DNA from: an uncultured Clostridia bacterium
GTDB lineage: Bacteria; Bacillota; Clostridia; TANB77; CAG-508
NCBI GenBank assembly: GCA_944387505.1
Contig: CALXFG010000014.1
Location: forward strand, 1 to 45,236
Reading direction: 5' to 3'
DNA: 45,236 nt
Shown here: positions 6,787 to 15,066 of the stretch, piece after piece
How positions within the stretch are numbered: the stretch's first letter is position 1
Layout: every line of letters starts with the position of its first letter
The notes under the pieces: model-generated
Databases searched by the model: none
What the model was told of the DNA's origin: nothing
Seen by the model: only the letters and a program-made list of their open reading frames with translations
Position numbers and translations under genes: made by a program

Positions 6787-8535
6787 TTAGTCATACATAT
6801 TTTCTTCTTCATTTCCTGATTGTTTTAAACGTAAATATCCTAATTCTTCCCAGCTATTATATGCCAAATTTAATCTAAAAACTAATTTAGGTTTAGGACC
6901 TGCTCTGTTTTTATCTACAACACAAGCATAATATCTAACATCTGGATCTTCGAATTTTTCTAAATCATAAAATTGGGTATCTACTTCTTTTAGAGAATAT
7001 TCATATTCTTGCAAATGATCTCTATTAATTTGTTTGATTAAACATAGAGTATCTAATACCTCTTTTACTGTTCTACTAACCGCTAAATCATTAACATCTA
7101 AATTAATTGGTAATGTTGCTGCTTCCGCTAATTGTAATGAAGAGCAAATAAAAATTTCAAAATTTTGGGCAATATTAGATAAAATCGTTGCTGTTTTTTT
7201 GATTTCTTCTGGATTACCAATATTCGCTGTATCTGTTTTTAATGTATCATAAAAAACATATTCTATCTTTTCTTTATAATAATAATTCATAATAACTTTT
7301 TTTAGTTCATCATTGGTATGGTCTGTTATATTCATAAAATAGATAGAATTATTAATTTCTTTATTAATCCAATCTGTTATCTTAATAACTTGATTAAATT
7401 GAGTAGATTCTTTTTCTAATCTTTTTACAAAATCTTTTTGGCTTTCATTTTTCTCTCTTAAAACATGTCCTTGTTCATCTACTTTCACCTTTTTAGGATC
7501 ATCTGCTTTAAATTGTAATGCTAGAATTTCATTTTCTGTAATACTTACTTTTTGTCCATGTATCTTTTGAATTTCTGGATTATTAACAATAGTTGTAATT
7601 AAACATAGTTTCATTTTTTCTTCTGACATCTCATTTGAAATAATTAAAACTTTTTTCTTATTAACAAATGCCGTATATGCTGCTAAACAAATTGCAAATC
7701 TACTTTTTCCTGAGTTAGATGGCATAGCATATGCCATTGTTTCTCCTTTTCTGATTCCTTTAAATACTTGTGTTAATATTGGAAATGGTAATGGTAATCC
7801 ATTAGCTAAGTTATTAGAACCTTCTTCAATAAAACTTGTTAGATTTTTATTCAAAACCGTTTGTTTAAATTTATCTGTTACCGTTACTTGATTAATTGCT
7901 GCTTCTACTTCTTCTACTGACATTTGGTCATATAACTCATAGTTAATAATTTCAACAATTTTATCTTGTATATTTTTTACTGGATTTGTCAAATATGCTC
8001 TTCTTAATGTAAACAATTTTTTTAAATCTGTATAAACTTTTTCCATGTCATAGTTTTTATCTCTAACATTTTTCTTTAATTCATTTTTAAACTTATATAC
8101 TTCTTCTGAATCCTTTGCAAAGTTAAATCCATCTTTTGCTATTTCTGGAGTATATTTTCCACCTTCTGTAAACAATACACTTTTATATACATTTAATATT
8201 TCTTCATCTTCAAAATAACATTCTCTATATACATAATAATATCTAGAAATCGATTTTGGGTTTTCTAGCAATAATCCCATATATATACGCTCTAGTTCAG
8301 GATTTTTTAATTTAGCAGGAAACATCCCTTCCTCATTTTCTTCTAATGGATTATCTTCTTCTTCCTCTAATTGATTTTCCTCTTCATCATTTAATTCTTT
8401 TAATTTTGTTAATGCATCTTTATATTTTCCTGCTTGAACCGCTAATTTGATTTCTGTTATTTTTTTTCTATTATCTTCCGTTACTGGTATTTGATCAATT
8501 ATTTCATATAGTTTTTGCTCTGTTTCATTAACCAT
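6787..8535 (-). CDS. DnaB-like helicase C-terminal (RecA-fold) ATPase, 582 aa
   Basis: The RecA-type ATPase core begins near residue 240. Walker A is AMPSNSGKS (270-278). IISNEMSEEKM follows, like the E-M-S segment of DnaB. A Walker B-like strand IEYVFYDTLKTDT and an arginine-rich C-terminal VDKNRAGPKPKLVFRLN correspond to the DnaB KNR element. The N-terminal 240 residues are a charged helical domain with an acidic stretch (50-70) and do not look like the canonical DnaB N-domain, so this is probably not the main replicative helicase. A phage-derived or specialised unwindase is possible. The upstream hydrolase stop codon TAG is part of its ribosome site TAGGAGG, so translation is coupled. Confidence 0.75.
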   Translation of the reverse strand: MVNETEQKLYEIIDQIPVTEDNRKKITEIKLAVQAGKYKDALTKLKELNDEEENQLEEEEDNPLEENEEGMFPAKLKNPELERIYMGLLLENPKSISRYYYVYRECYFEDEEILNVYKSVLFTEGGKYTPEIAKDGFNFAKDSEEVYKFKNELKKNVRDKNYDMEKVYTDLKKLFTLRRAYLTNPVKNIQDKIVEIINYELYDQMSVEEVEAAINQVTVTDKFKQTVLNKNLTSFIEEGSNNLANGLPLPFPILTQVFKGIRKGETMAYAMPSNSGKSRFAICLAAYTAFVNKKKVLIISNEMSEEKMKLCLITTIVNNPEIQKIHGQKVSITENEILALQFKADDPKKVKVDEQGHVLREKNESQKDFVKRLEKESTQFNQVIKITDWINKEINNSIYFMNITDHTNDELKKVIMNYYYKEKIEYVFYDTLKTDTANIGNPEEIKKTATILSNIAQNFEIFICSSLQLAEAATLPINLDVNDLAVSRTVKEVLDTLCLIKQINRDHLQEYEYSLKEVDTQFYDLEKFEDPDVRYYACVVDKNRAGPKPKLVFRLNLAYNSWEELGYLRLKQSGNEEENMYD

Positions 8536-8545
8536 TTTTTGCCTC

Positions 8546-9163
8546 CTAATTTATTAATATTTTTACTTCCTTATTTTTTACAAGTTCTTTAAATTTTTTT
8601 GCATCTTCTTTATCTCCCACAATACATCCATAATGTGTTGGTATAACTACTTTTGCTTTTATCGTATTTGCTAACTTAGCTGCTTCTTGATAATCCATTG
8701 TATATGTTCCCCCAATTGGAATAAAGGCCTCATCACATTCTATATTTTGAATTTCTTCTATATTATCTGTATCTCCTGCTATGTAATATGTTTTATGATT
8801 TACTTCAATGATATATCCTACCCATTTATTTCCCTTTGGGTGAAATGCCTTATGAATATTATATGCATATGTTGTTTTAAAATCTAGTCCATGTACATGA
8901 TAATTTTCATTTGGCACAACTGCAAATACTTTTTCTTTACCAAATAATTTTTCTGCTTGTTCTTTTATATCTTCTGTAACGATAAATATTGTGCTTTCTT
9001 TTTTTACTTTTTCAATATCCTCTGGTGAAAAATGGTCATAATGAGAATGTGTAAAAAATATATAATCTGCATCCTGATACTCTTTATTTATTTTATAAGG
9101 GTCTATATAGATAATAACATCTTCTGTTATTTTTATACTATTATGACATAATACTTCTACCAT
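8546..9163 (-). CDS. UlaG-like metallo-beta-lactamase-fold hydrolase, 205 aa
   Basis: Soluble metal-dependent hydrolase. The metal-binding signature THSHYDHFS (HxHxDH) is near residues 39-47, the glycine/aspartate loop YIAGDTDNI is central, and a C-terminal histidine is in IPTHYGCIVGD. The length and absence of fused domains match the UlaG-like group (L-ascorbate-6-phosphate lactonase relatives), many members of which have unknown substrates. The start has AGGAGG 8 bases upstream. Its stop overlaps the ribosome site of the DnaB-like gene, so the two are one operon. Whether they share a process is unknown. Confidence 0.85.
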   Translation of the reverse strand: MVEVLCHNSIKITEDVIIYIDPYKINKEYQDADYIFFTHSHYDHFSPEDIEKVKKESTIFIVTEDIKEQAEKLFGKEKVFAVVPNENYHVHGLDFKTTYAYNIHKAFHPKGNKWVGYIIEVNHKTYYIAGDTDNIEEIQNIECDEAFIPIGGTYTMDYQEAAKLANTIKAKVVIPTHYGCIVGDKEDAKKFKELVKNKEVKILIN

Positions 9164-9351
9164 ATCTTACCTCCTAATTTTTATATTCTAATTCATTTTT
9201 GTTCTAATTTATTTTTTCTTAGTATATTTATTTGCTAACGTTACTATATCACACTTTTTTCTTATGAACAACAGTGGCATGATTAAAATTTTCATTTTTT
9301 TATAGAATCATATAATAAAGATAAAAATAAGAAGAAATTTCTATTTATCTT

Positions 9352-10575
9352 TTATTTTTCATCTTCTTTTCTAAATTTTATTAAATCTCCTACTCCCATT
9401 TTTCCTGCTCTTGTTATAAAATTATATCCATATTTTTCTTTTAATTTATCAATTGTTTTATCCAATTTTTCTTGTTTCTCGTTTTTCGCAACATCATTAA
9501 ATAATGATATTTGCATTTCCTCTGTATCTGTTAAATCATCAACTCTAACACCAATTAACCTAATAGGTGTTCCTCTTCTATACATTTGTGATAATAACTC
9601 TTTTGCATAACTAAAAATTTCTTTTGTACTTGCTGTGGCACTTGACAATTTTCTTTGATGGGAAGTATCTACAAAATTTTTATTTCTCAATTGTACATTA
9701 ACAACCCTAGCTAACATCTCTTGTTTTCTTAATCTATATGTTACTTGTTCTGTTAAAGCTAATAATATTTCTTCTAGTTTATCTATATCTGAAACATCCT
9801 CTGGTAATGTAACAGAATTTCCAATTCCCTTTGGTTTTTCTTTTTGATATTTTACTTCAGAATGATCAATTCCATTCGCATATTCCCACATCATGGTTCC
9901 ATGTTTTCCAAATTTATCTTGTAAAATTCTTTTATTTGTCTTTGCCAAGTCTCCAATCGTTTTTATCTGCATATTTTGCAATTTAGGGACTGTTCTTTTT
10001 CCTAGCATAAATAGTTCTGATACAGGAAGTGTCCACATTTTATTTTGTATTTCATTTTCAAAAAGGGTATGTACCCTATCTGGTTTTGTAAAATCTGATG
10101 CCATTTTGGCTAACAATTTATTATGTGCTACCCCAACATTTACTGTAAAACCTAATTTTTCTTTTACTCTTCGATTAATTTCTTTTCCTTTATTTAATAA
10201 AGTATCATTCATTAAATAATGTGTCATATCTAAAAAGCATTCATCAATGCTAAACCTTTCAATTTTGTCTGTATATTCTAATAGCAATTGATACAACTGA
10301 TTAGAATAGTTTCTATATACTTTAAAATTTGATGGAAATACCTTTAATCCTGGACATTTAATTCTTGCCTGATAAATCGTTTCTGCTGTTTTGACACCAC
10401 ATTCTTTTGCTTTCATACTTTTTGCCAGAACAATTCCTGATCTTTTCGATTCATCTCCTCCAATAACGGCTGGTATTTCTCTTATATCTATTTCATTTCC
10501 ATGTTTTAACATGTCTAATGCCGTCCAACTTAAGAAAGCATTATTGACATCTACATGCAATATTTGACGTTCCAT
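9352..10575 (-). CDS. dinB: Y-family DNA polymerase (DinB/Pol IV-like), 407 aa
   Basis: Translesion polymerase. The first catalytic aspartate is D9 in HVDVNNAFLSW, and the second acidic pair is D111/E112 in FSIDECFLDMT. GVAHNKLLAKMASDFTKP is the conserved finger region and the little-finger domain spans about 240-355. The N-N-A-F-L-S-W version of motif I is typical of the Bacillota DinB-type subgroup, sometimes called Pol Y/UvrX-like. No canonical C-terminal clamp-binding peptide is obvious, though QISLFND near residue 373 resembles QxSLF and could bind the clamp. The gene is monocistronic, divergent from ldh. Confidence 0.92.
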   Translation of the reverse strand: MERQILHVDVNNAFLSWTALDMLKHGNEIDIREIPAVIGGDESKRSGIVLAKSMKAKECGVKTAETIYQARIKCPGLKVFPSNFKVYRNYSNQLYQLLLEYTDKIERFSIDECFLDMTHYLMNDTLLNKGKEINRRVKEKLGFTVNVGVAHNKLLAKMASDFTKPDRVHTLFENEIQNKMWTLPVSELFMLGKRTVPKLQNMQIKTIGDLAKTNKRILQDKFGKHGTMMWEYANGIDHSEVKYQKEKPKGIGNSVTLPEDVSDIDKLEEILLALTEQVTYRLRKQEMLARVVNVQLRNKNFVDTSHQRKLSSATASTKEIFSYAKELLSQMYRRGTPIRLIGVRVDDLTDTEEMQISLFNDVAKNEKQEKLDKTIDKLKEKYGYNFITRAGKMGVGDLIKFRKEDEK

Positions 10576-10726
10576 ATCATCACCAACTAGATTATAGAAT
10601 GTATGTTTGCTTTTGTCAATCTTTTATTTTTATAACTTTTACTTTTATTTTTACACATTTCGGTATATAATATTTTTGATAAACTTAATAGATAAAATTT
10701 TATAAGATACATAGGAGGTAATGATT

Positions 10727-11614
10727 TTGAATAAACTTGTCATTGTTGGTTGTGGGAATGTCGGAATGGCATATGCCTATTCTTTATTAAATCAATGTTT
10801 AAATATAAATGAATTGGTTTTAATTGATGTAGATAAAGAAAAATTATTTGGTAAAGTTGCTGACTTAAATCATAGTGTTTATAATTTAAATACTTCGACA
10901 AAAGTTATCTTAGGAGATTATTCTGATTGTCAAGATGCAGATATGATTTGTATAACAGCTGGTCCTAGTCAATCAGCATTAAAAAGCTCTAGAATGGAGG
11001 ACTTGCATAAAGCAAATACACTTTTAAAAAAGATTATTTCTGAAATCAATAAAACGAATTTTTCTGGAATTTATTTGATTGCCACAAATCCTTTAGATGT
11101 TATGACATATGTAACATGGAAATATGCAAATTGTAGCCCTCAAAAAGTTATTGGTTCTGGAACACTTTTAGATACTGCTAGATTGCGTTACATTTTATCT
11201 GAAAAATATCATAAATCCATTATAGAAATGACTGGACTTGTTCTTGGTGAACATGGCGATAGTCAATTTATTCCTTGGTCTACAGTTAATGTAGAAAAAT
11301 TACCTGAATCAGAAATGATAGATATTGAAAATAAAGTTAAAAAAGCAGGTTTTGATGTTTCAAAATCACAGGGTTTTACTGCATATGGAATTGCTTCTGC
11401 TTTAAGTAGAATTACTAGAGCAATTATTTTTGATGAAAAGGTTTGTTTACCTGTATGTTCTTATCTTGAAGATTATGGTATTTTTACAAGTACACCTTCT
11501 ATCATTGGAAAAGACGGTATTGAAAAGTCTAATACTCTTGATTTAGAATATGATGAAAAATTAAAACTAGAAAATTCTATACAGGTTATTAAAACAGCTA
11601 TTGGAAATTTATAA
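10727..11614 (+). CDS. ldh: L-lactate dehydrogenase
   Basis: Interconverts pyruvate and lactate with NAD(H). The Rossmann glycine motif VGCGNVG is at the N-terminus and LIDVD ends strand beta-2. The substrate-specificity glutamine lies in the loop GPSQSALKSSR (Gln favours lactate; malate enzymes have Arg), TNPLD follows, and the catalytic histidine is in GEHGDSQF. The loop is one residue longer than usual. Two starts compete: ATG at 10721 is only two bases after AGGAGGT, whereas TTG at 10727 is spaced 7 bases from it, so I prefer TTG (295 aa; the ATG form is 297). It stands alone and is followed by an imperfect terminator. Confidence 0.9.
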   Translation: MNKLVIVGCGNVGMAYAYSLLNQCLNINELVLIDVDKEKLFGKVADLNHSVYNLNTSTKVILGDYSDCQDADMICITAGPSQSALKSSRMEDLHKANTLLKKIISEINKTNFSGIYLIATNPLDVMTYVTWKYANCSPQKVIGSGTLLDTARLRYILSEKYHKSIIEMTGLVLGEHGDSQFIPWSTVNVEKLPESEMIDIENKVKKAGFDVSKSQGFTAYGIASALSRITRAIIFDEKVCLPVCSYLEDYGIFTSTPSIIGKDGIEKSNTLDLEYDEKLKLENSIQVIKTAIGNL

Positions 11615-11653
11615 AGTTTGCATGTACAATGAAATTGTAAGTTTTGACATATA

Positions 11654-11700
11654 AAAAAGAAAACTAAGTTGGATTTTATTCTCCACCTAGTTTTCTTTTT
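11654..11700. terminator. Bidirectional imperfect terminator between ldh and the SDR gene
   Basis: GAAAACTA...TTGGA (about 11659-11673) pairs imperfectly with TCCACCTAGTTTTC (11682-11695), followed by six T on the plus strand and by T-rich sequence on the minus strand. The right arm lies inside the last codons of the SDR gene. Confidence 0.6.
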
Positions 11701-12434
11701 TGTGCCATATATGCAAATTTGCTAATGAGATTGGCTGGCAATATTTTAGCTCCAAATCTTGCAATTTTTACATCTATTCCTGGAACGATATAAAATTTAC
11801 CCTTTTCTAATTTTCGAATGGCGTATTTTGCTACATCCATACTATTTGCTTCTCGTAAATGAAAATCCACATTGGCTACTTTATTAAAATTTGTTTCCAC
11901 TGGTCCGGGACATAATATACTAATTTGTACTTTGGAATGTTCTTTTTTTAATTCTTCTCGAATTCCTTCTGATAATTTTACTACATAATTTTTGGTCGCA
12001 TAATATGTTGCCATTAATGGTCCTGGCATAAATCCTGCGATAGATGCCACATTTAAGATTTTTCCACTATTTTTTCCTTTCATATCTGTTAAATATAACT
12101 TGGTTAATATGTGATAAGCAACGATATTTGTTTTTATCATACGAATATCTTTTTCTAAACTCGTTTTTGTAAAATTTCCACAATCTCCAAATCCTGCATT
12201 ATTGATTAAGATATCCACATTTTGTACCTGATTGTGGATTTCTTTGCAGTTTTCTTCTATACTTAAGTCTTTAGATAGGATTTCTATTTTTGCATCATTT
12301 TCTAATTCATTTTTGATTTCTTCTAATTTTTCAATATTTCTTGCAACTAAAACCAATTCGTCTGCTTTTTTAGCCATTACTCTTGCCATATCTTTCCCAA
12401 TTCCTGATGATGCCCCTGTGATTAAAACTTTCAT
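11676..12434 (-). CDS. Short-chain dehydrogenase/reductase (SDR), 252 aa
   Basis: Classical NAD(P)-dependent oxidoreductase. TGASSGIG is the nucleotide-binding motif at about residues 7-14, NNAG lies near 85, and the active-site serine in NVASIAG and YYATK give the Ser-Tyr-Lys triad. CPGPVETNF follows. The C-terminal basic hydrophobic stretch (KIARFGAKILPANLISKFAYM) resembles SDRs acting on lipid-type substrates, but the substrate is not predictable. ATG at 12440 is only one base after AGAGG; the second ATG at 12434 has 7-base spacing and begins MKVLITG, so I chose it. Neighbours are unrelated, suggesting monocistronic expression. Confidence 0.9.
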   Translation of the reverse strand: MKVLITGASSGIGKDMARVMAKKADELVLVARNIEKLEEIKNELENDAKIEILSKDLSIEENCKEIHNQVQNVDILINNAGFGDCGNFTKTSLEKDIRMIKTNIVAYHILTKLYLTDMKGKNSGKILNVASIAGFMPGPLMATYYATKNYVVKLSEGIREELKKEHSKVQISILCPGPVETNFNKVANVDFHLREANSMDVAKYAIRKLEKGKFYIVPGIDVKIARFGAKILPANLISKFAYMAQKRKLGGE

Positions 12435-12502
12435 ATGCATACCTCTTATATTTATTATTCGTATTTTTTCCTATTTTATTATATCTTCATCTTATTTTCA
12501 AT

Positions 12503-12526
12503 AAAAAAGAAGTATTTTCATACTTC
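12503..12526 (-). terminator. Terminator after the OapA-like gene
   Basis: GAAGTAT (12509-12515) pairs with ATACTTC (12520-12526), followed on the minus strand by six T. It lies 12 bases past the stop at 12538. Confidence 0.65.
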
Positions 12527-12537
12527 CTTCATACTTC

Positions 12538-13254
12538 CTATTTTTTGTCTTTATTTCTACTAAACTTATTAAATACCATACCAACTGCATGAACAATTCT
12601 AGTTGAATTATTATTTGCAACTGTTTTTCCCAATGCCTTTCCTCCAACTGTTAAAGCTGAAACCAAAGCACTTAATAAGAACTGTACATCAAACTCTAAT
12701 CCAAATTGGTTCGTAATCTTGACTGCAATTAATGCACTTATCGCACCACTTAGTACTCCACAAATGTCACCAATAACGTCTGCACATATATTAGCAACCC
12801 TAGGTGCATTCCTAATTAATTTAATAGAATCTTTTGAACCTTTTACTTTTTTTGTTGCTTTCGCGTGAAATTCATGTTCATCTGCAACTGTTACAGCTAC
12901 ACCTACAATGTCAAATATAATACCTACTAGAATAACACCCACTAAAATCAGGATAGCTGGTATTAAGCTTAAATTTGACACACCATTTGTTGATATATAT
13001 GAAAACACAATAGATAGTATAAAAGTCATAATAAAAACTTCTATAAACCATTTAATATTTTCATCTTTCTTTTTTTCTTTTTCTTTTTTTCTTTTTGATT
13101 GTTCTATTTTTTCTTTTACTTCTTCTATTTCTTTTTCATTTTCTTTTTCTGTTTTGGCACTTTCTTGTCTTATAGCCTTTTTCATTTCTTGTTTCATTTT
13201 TTCTGTTTCTTCCTCACGCGGTTTTCCTTTTGCTTTTTTGGTCTTTTCTTTCAA
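12538..13254 (-). CDS. oapA: OapA-like membrane protein (OLE-RNA-associated protein candidate), 238 aa
   Basis: Residues 1-68 are an extremely Lys/Glu-rich cytoplasmic coiled coil. Membrane helices follow at about 69-90, 97-120 and 160-180, with a weaker one near 190-210. Between them lies VADEHEFHAKATKKVKGSKD and then NICADVIGDICG, which holds a D-V-I-G-D (DXXXD) motif. OapA, the membrane partner of OLE RNA, is known as a small multi-helix protein with a DXXXD motif and lysine-rich parts; such proteins are often labelled as CorB-like Mg/Co transporters. A ~640-nt structured RNA gene lies directly upstream on the same strand, the arrangement expected for ole-oapA. The start codon is TTG (13254-13252) with GGAAAGAG upstream. 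The main alternative is a DUF21/CorB-like membrane protein unrelated to the RNA. Confidence 0.7.
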   Translation of the reverse strand: MKEKTKKAKGKPREEETEKMKQEMKKAIRQESAKTEKENEKEIEEVKEKIEQSKRKKEKEKKKDENIKWFIEVFIMTFILSIVFSYISTNGVSNLSLIPAILILVGVILVGIIFDIVGVAVTVADEHEFHAKATKKVKGSKDSIKLIRNAPRVANICADVIGDICGVLSGAISALIAVKITNQFGLEFDVQFLLSALVSALTVGGKALGKTVANNNSTRIVHAVGMVFNKFSRNKDKK

Positions 13255-13323
13255 TTTTATCTCTTTCCTTTCTTTTTATGCACTAAGCTTTATATAAAAA
13301 ATATATATAAAATATATTTTAGT

Positions 13324-13367
13324 TCTGTCCCTTTCGTTCCATTTTGGAACGATTTGGCACGTCCCTA
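13324..13367. repeat. Third, divergent copy of the GGGAC-type dispersed palindrome
   Basis: Minus strand: GGGACGTGCC, then CGTTCC-AAAA-TGGAACG (a palindrome), then AAAGGGACAGA. It shares the GGGAC...GGGAC layout with the elements at 6063-6126 and 21532-21580 but not the exact core. It lies between the large RNA and the OapA-like gene. Confidence 0.45.
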
Positions 13368-13372
13368 ATGTT

Positions 13373-14013
13373 CAAAAGAGGAAATTTTGAGTTTTCCCAA
13401 GATTTCCTCTTAATATTTTTTATTTGAGATGGCAAAAGTCTAAGTAAATTTTACAGTTTAGGTCTGGTCGAATTTCTCTATTTCCCACATAGCATTACTG
13501 CTATTGCCGTTTCCGTTTAAGGGAAATATCTATAGAAACTATAGCTACCAGATTGCCACTTAAATCTGTACCTTAATCCAAAGACTTCTATGCTTCTATG
13601 AAAGCAAACATTCTAGAAGTTTTCCTTAACACACTTGATAAGTTTATTAGTCTTTTTTGCAAATGAAATTTCATAAGTACAGTAAAACTAATTTGGCCAA
13701 AACTACGTTTTACTAATTATTTAATCCCAATACATTCACTCAAGACAGGCTACTCTGTGCTTTTTGTGTCTTGGCACGCATCACAGGTTACTCTTAAATT
13801 ATGTATAAAAAGATATATTTATCATAAATTTAAGCCTCCGCGAAATCAGGGAATCTTATATATGCCATTATATAATACCCGAATTTCTTACTCCCTGAAC
13901 ACACACAAACTTGGCGTTTCGCGCACATTCAAGGAACTTCAACGATATGCCCTTTAGTGGATTTTTAGCCCCACCCTCATAAACTTGAGTGTGACTAGAA
14001 TAATGCACCATCG
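13373..14013 (-). ncRNA. ole: Large structured RNA, about 640 nt; OLE RNA candidate
   Basis: No convincing ORF exists here, yet base composition is clearly richer in G and C than the flanks. There is a consensus promoter (14020-14049) and a hairpin end (13376-13385 with 13402-13411). Many perfect helices are visible: 13480-13486/13521-13527 enclosing hairpin 13489-13504; 13549-13554/13563-13568; 13681-13688/13707-13714; 13741-13747/13767-13773; 13793-13800/13827-13834; 13847-13852/13892-13897. Known OLE RNAs are about 600 nt, occur in anaerobic and extremophilic Bacillota and sit next to oapA; they act in membrane-bound particles tied to Mg, ethanol and cold stress. Length, structure and neighbour all fit. 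I cannot confirm the OLE consensus by eye. ROOL, GOLLD or an undescribed class are alternatives. RNase P, tmRNA and 6S signatures are absent. Confidence 0.7.
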
Positions 14014-14019
14014 ATATAT

Positions 14020-14049
14020 ATTATACAGTATACATGTGAAATATGACAA
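14020..14049 (-). promoter_or_regulatory. Strong promoter of the large RNA
   Basis: Minus strand: TTGTCA (14049-14044), an 18-base spacer, then perfect TATAAT (14025-14020). Predicted start of transcription is near 14013. This is one of the best promoter matches in the window, consistent with an abundant RNA. Confidence 0.75.
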
Positions 14050-14158
14050 ATTTCATTTTTGACATATTTTAACAAGTACGGATTTTCTTTGTTTCTGGTA
14101 AACCTATTTTTTACTATTTCATTGATTTTCTCTTTTTTTCTTCCTTTTTCTCTTTATT

Positions 14159-14734
14159 TTAATATCCTATGAATTCTCTTAATTCTTTCTTTGTTTCTTC
14201 AAAATCTCTATCATTTGCAATATTTCTTACTTGAATATTTGGATATTTTTCTTTTATTTCTTCTGCCATTTCTAAGTATACTCTTTGTTGATTAATACTA
14301 TTTTCGGCTTCATATTTAGAATTTTTAAAAGCTGCTTTATCTTTTCTGTCTAATCTTGTATGATATTTCTCTACATCTTTTAGATATAGTGTTATATAGT
14401 ATATTTCAAAATCTAATTTACTAAATTCCTCTAATAATTTTTCATATACATCTGTAAATGTGTAATCCTTTTTGCCAAGTCTACAATAATTTTCTTCTGT
14501 AAAAAATGTTCTATCAAATACTAGATTAATACTTTTATTCTCCATCTTTTTTATATATTCTAATAAATTAATATACATATCTTCTGCTTTTTTCTTTCCT
14601 TCTGCAGAACTATCTGCCGTTCCACATAGTCTATATAGATTTGTATAACTTAATGAATATCTTAAATAATCTGTTACGGTTGTTTTTCCTGCTCCTTGTG
14701 GGCCTTCTACTACAATTAACTTTGAATTTGCCAT
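14159..14734 (-). CDS. P-loop deoxynucleoside/thymidylate-kinase-like protein, 191 aa
   Basis: Probably phosphorylates a nucleoside or nucleotide using ATP. The P-loop is EGPQGAGKTT (10-19). The F-D-R-T-F motif near residue 74 matches the DR[ST] substrate-site motif of deoxynucleoside and dTMP kinases, and a lid-like basic stretch (HTRLDRKDKAAFKNSKYE) follows. It is shorter than standard Tmk and lacks its usual N-terminal pattern, so the exact substrate is open. It follows a 42-aa ORF by 27 bases on the same strand (AAGGAG ribosome site), and the divergent dGTPase gene lies beyond that, suggesting a dNTP-balance locus. Confidence 0.75.
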   Translation of the reverse strand: MANSKLIVVEGPQGAGKTTVTDYLRYSLSYTNLYRLCGTADSSAEGKKKAEDMYINLLEYIKKMENKSINLVFDRTFFTEENYCRLGKKDYTFTDVYEKLLEEFSKLDFEIYYITLYLKDVEKYHTRLDRKDKAAFKNSKYEAENSINQQRVYLEMAEEIKEKYPNIQVRNIANDRDFEETKKELREFIGY

Positions 14735-14761
14735 GTTTATTACTCCTTTTTTTCTTTTCGT

Positions 14762-14890
14762 TTACTTCTTATCTTCTTTATTATTTTCTTCTTCCTTTTT
14801 CTCTTCCTCTTTTTTCTTTAACATATTATTAATAGAATTTAAAATATCTTCTGGACTTTCATCAAAATCATCTTTTATGACATGTAACAT
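14762..14890 (-). CDS. 42-aa charged small protein upstream of the kinase
   Basis: ATG at 14890 follows AGGAGGATATAAAA, an excellent ribosome site. The product begins MLHVIKDDFDESPEDILNSI and ends in a Lys/Glu-rich helical tail. It is soluble with no recognised domain. The stop is 27 bases before the kinase start, so the two are one operon. The strong ribosome site and codon pattern make it a probable real gene; a role as a kinase partner is speculation. Confidence 0.65.
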   Translation of the reverse strand: MLHVIKDDFDESPEDILNSINNMLKKKEEEKKEEENNKEDKK

Positions 14891-15066
14891 TTTTATATCC
14901 TCCTTTAGTTTTTTTCATTATACTACGTCATATTTGTATTTTCAATATTTTATTTTTATCTATTTATAGACTTTTTTATTTTTTTATAATAAACTAAATT
15001 TAAATTTATGAAAAATATCCATATTAGATAAATTTTATTTAAATAAAGAAAGGAATGATTTACATT

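Noticed and set aside
13757-13957. Plus-strand 66-codon frame inside the large RNA
   Set aside because: No ribosome site, unusual codon use, and it runs antisense through helices of the structured RNA.
13373-14013. RNase P RNA, 6S RNA or group II intron as identity of the large RNA
   Set aside because: No GAGGAAAGUCC-type RNase P core, too long for 6S, and no domain V hairpin or reverse transcriptase for an intron.
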